Assembly: GCA_933822405.4 (NCBI GenBank)
Contig: CAKOGP040001335.1
Coordinates: 248,001 to 312,000, forward strand
Source of the DNA: Cylindrotheca closterium
Lineage: Eukaryota > Bacillariophyta > Bacillariophyceae > Bacillariales > Bacillariaceae
Direction of reading: 5' to 3'
Length of the DNA: 64,000 nucleotides
Shown piece after piece: positions 62,720 to 64,000 of the stretch. Numbering within the stretch: position 1 is the first letter of the stretch; each line of letters begins with the position of its first letter. A program made the translations under genes and the position numbers. Below the pieces are notes generated by a model. That model made no database searches. It saw only the letters and a program-made list of their open reading frames with translations, and was not told where the DNA came from.

Positions 62720-63390
62720 TTTGAAGCTTTCTTTTGTGGTTTCAAGATTACTCAAACTATAGCTTTGTGTTTTGCTAGTTGCGCTAGGTATGCTTGCTAT
62801 AATATATATTATAAGCTTCCACTCGCTGATTTGGCTGCTACAGTACAGTATTCAGTATAGTACAGTATTTGATGGATGAGCTTTTGTCAGTTGTTGGTTG
62901 GGTTTGTTTGACACCCGTTGGATATTTAGAAATTCATGTCGCACCACGGTTTATGACGTACTCGGTTGAATATGTCTTATCTACGAGAATGATGACCGTA
63001 GACTGGCGTACCGGTACCGTACCGTACATCCTTTTGATTCAAAATTCCGGCGCACTGTTGGAGGATTGCACGTCCGTCGCTCGGGTCCAAGTATTCAAAA
63101 ATTGTCAATAATAAAAGCCTATAGAAGCACCTCGCCAACGACAACTTCATTGGCGATGGACGTTAACTAAATGCCAAGCCTTGCGCTCTGGACCTCCCGC
63201 CAAAATGCAAAGAAATCTGTCACGTACTCACGTACCTCCATCCACTTCTCTATCGCTCGTTGCTTCCACTAGGTATCAACGAACAACCAAAAAGGAATTT
63301 TCAATCATCTTATTCCCCATCCTAGTATACTATCTCTTAAAGTCTCGCAGCAGCAGATCAACCAAGAGTAATAATAATAATATTAACAAC
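62720..63390. other. divergent intergenic interval
   Basis: Lies between the giant repeat gene and the PDZ gene. TACCGGTA sits within overlapping GTACC repeats (63007-63027). An 80-codon open frame (62869-63111) has no supporting evidence. Confidence 0.5.
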
Positions 63391-64000
63391 ATGGTCAAGC
63401 AGACGAAAGGAAAGGTTACAAAACTTCAGGTTTGTTTGCACAAACCCACCAAGGAATCCGTCTTAGGAATTGGCTTTTGTCGTGAAGACGAAGATGACGA
63501 TTTGACCATTTCGGGAATTGCCGAAGACGGTTTGGTCTTTCAACAGACCCAACTCAAGCCAGGCCTCAAGATGCTTCAAATCAATGGTTTGGATGTCCAA
63601 AAGGCAGATCCCGTTGAAATTGCCACCATTCTCAAAGAAGCACCTCCTGGAAACATTACCTTTTTGGTCAAAGGCCAAGGATTGGAACACGTCAAGGACG
63701 CTGTGTCTTATCAAACAGGTCTCACCTTTCGTGAAGTCCAAGGCGTCAAGGGAATCATGATTGCAGGCATTGAAAACGAGAGCATGTTTGCCTACAACGA
63801 ATTGGAAGTTGGATCCCTCTTGCAATCCATCAATGTCGAAGTCAAACCGACCACTTCCGAAGGAGCCATGCGAGCCATGGACGTGGCCTTGCCAGGAAAG
63901 GTTACCGTCAAGGCCGAACGCATGGTCCAAACCAACTTGGGCATCTGGGCGGATCGTCGCCATAAGCCAGAACAGCAGCCAGTGGAAGAAAAAAAGACTC
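63391..64000 (+). CDS. protein with two PDZ-like domains, 3' truncated by window edge
   Basis: The ATG at 63391 follows an A/T-rich leader and opens a frame that stays open for all 203 codons to the window end. Start: MVKQTKGKVTKLQVCLHKPT. PDZ-like domain 1 (about 22-92): SVLGIGFCREDEDDDLTISG, QLKPGLKMLQINGLDVQKAD and PPGNITFLVKGQ. Domain 2 (about 105-175): TGLTFREVQGVKGIMIAGIE, ELEVGSLLQSINVEVKPTTS and PGKVTVKAE. Both have the beta-strand/PGxxLxxING pattern, but the carboxylate-binding GLGF loop is LGIGF in the first and TGLTF in the second. A Lys/Glu-rich segment follows (HKPEQQPVEEKKT). Such proteins gather partners by binding short peptide ends; no enzymatic part is visible here. It resembles the PDZ tail of the surface protein at 31099-34044 only in fold. 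Confidence 0.8.
   Translation, partial: MVKQTKGKVTKLQVCLHKPTKESVLGIGFCREDEDDDLTISGIAEDGLVFQQTQLKPGLKMLQINGLDVQKADPVEIATILKEAPPGNITFLVKGQGLEHVKDAVSYQTGLTFREVQGVKGIMIAGIENESMFAYNELEVGSLLQSINVEVKPTTSEGAMRAMDVALPGKVTVKAERMVQTNLGIWADRRHKPEQQPVEEKKT

Noticed and set aside
62869..63111. 80-codon open frame upstream of the PDZ gene
   Set aside because: No family, poor start context, and overlaps a GTACC-repeat element.

Overview
The window reads as nuclear DNA of a diatom, probably a raphid pennate. The evidence is: compact single-copy genes with short GT-AG introns (about 60-380 bp); plastid proteins with signal peptides, an SSAF-type cleavage motif and twin-arginine lumen signals (PsbP-like pair, EF-hand protein); Pro/Thr-rich and low-complexity surface proteins; and family combinations common in stramenopiles. 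No rRNA, tRNA, CRISPR array or intact transposon was recognised. Species cannot be fixed from the sequence alone. All intron coordinates are my own reading of splice motifs and frame, not transcript evidence.

Layout, left to right. 1-11.4 kb: the 3' part of a SET-domain gene, a plastid-type EF-hand gene with an apparent 1-nt frameshift, a Pro/Thr-rich surface protein with a GPI-like tail, then a large plastid-type carrier gene lying between two inverted PsbP-like paralogues. 11.9-17.5 kb: a 1,870-residue single-pass membrane protein with repeated luminal modules and a long low-complexity cytosolic tail. 17.6-31 kb: housekeeping and metabolic genes: hemerythrin-like protein, a small RNA-binding-like ORF with a frame break, an unrecognised Rossmann-like protein, a CANT1-type apyrase, an acyl-protein thioesterase, ribosomal protein eL29, an alpha/beta hydrolase, an RRM/coiled-coil protein, a METTL21-type methyltransferase and PGP synthase. 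31.1-34 kb: a Pro/Thr-rich, single-pass, PDZ-tailed surface protein. 34.1-38.8 kb: two further tandem SET genes, paralogues of the one at the left edge. 39-54.6 kb: TBC/TLDc protein, CPA2 antiporter, complex III hinge protein, a gene-poor stretch, a class I aminotransferase, a GYEDAAPD-repeat protein, a HECT ubiquitin ligase and a four-helix membrane protein. 54.7-62.7 kb: a 2,669-residue protein with an N-terminal PEP mutase/isocitrate lyase-type domain and more than 2,000 residues of Lys/Ser/Ala repeats and coiled coil, including four nearly identical 369-bp units. 63.4-64 kb: the 5' part of a gene with two PDZ-like domains that runs off the window.

The window is not an operon or island; neighbours are mostly unrelated, often divergent with shared promoter intervals of 200-500 bp. 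The items most worth attention are the giant PEP mutase-repeat fusion, the three dual-SET paralogues with altered active-site motifs, the plastid carrier with an apparent lumen signal between inverted PsbP paralogues, and the group of surface/membrane repeat proteins. A possible link of that group to the cell wall or silica vesicle is inference only. Three genes show single-base frame problems, so assembly indels should be excluded before any is called a pseudogene.
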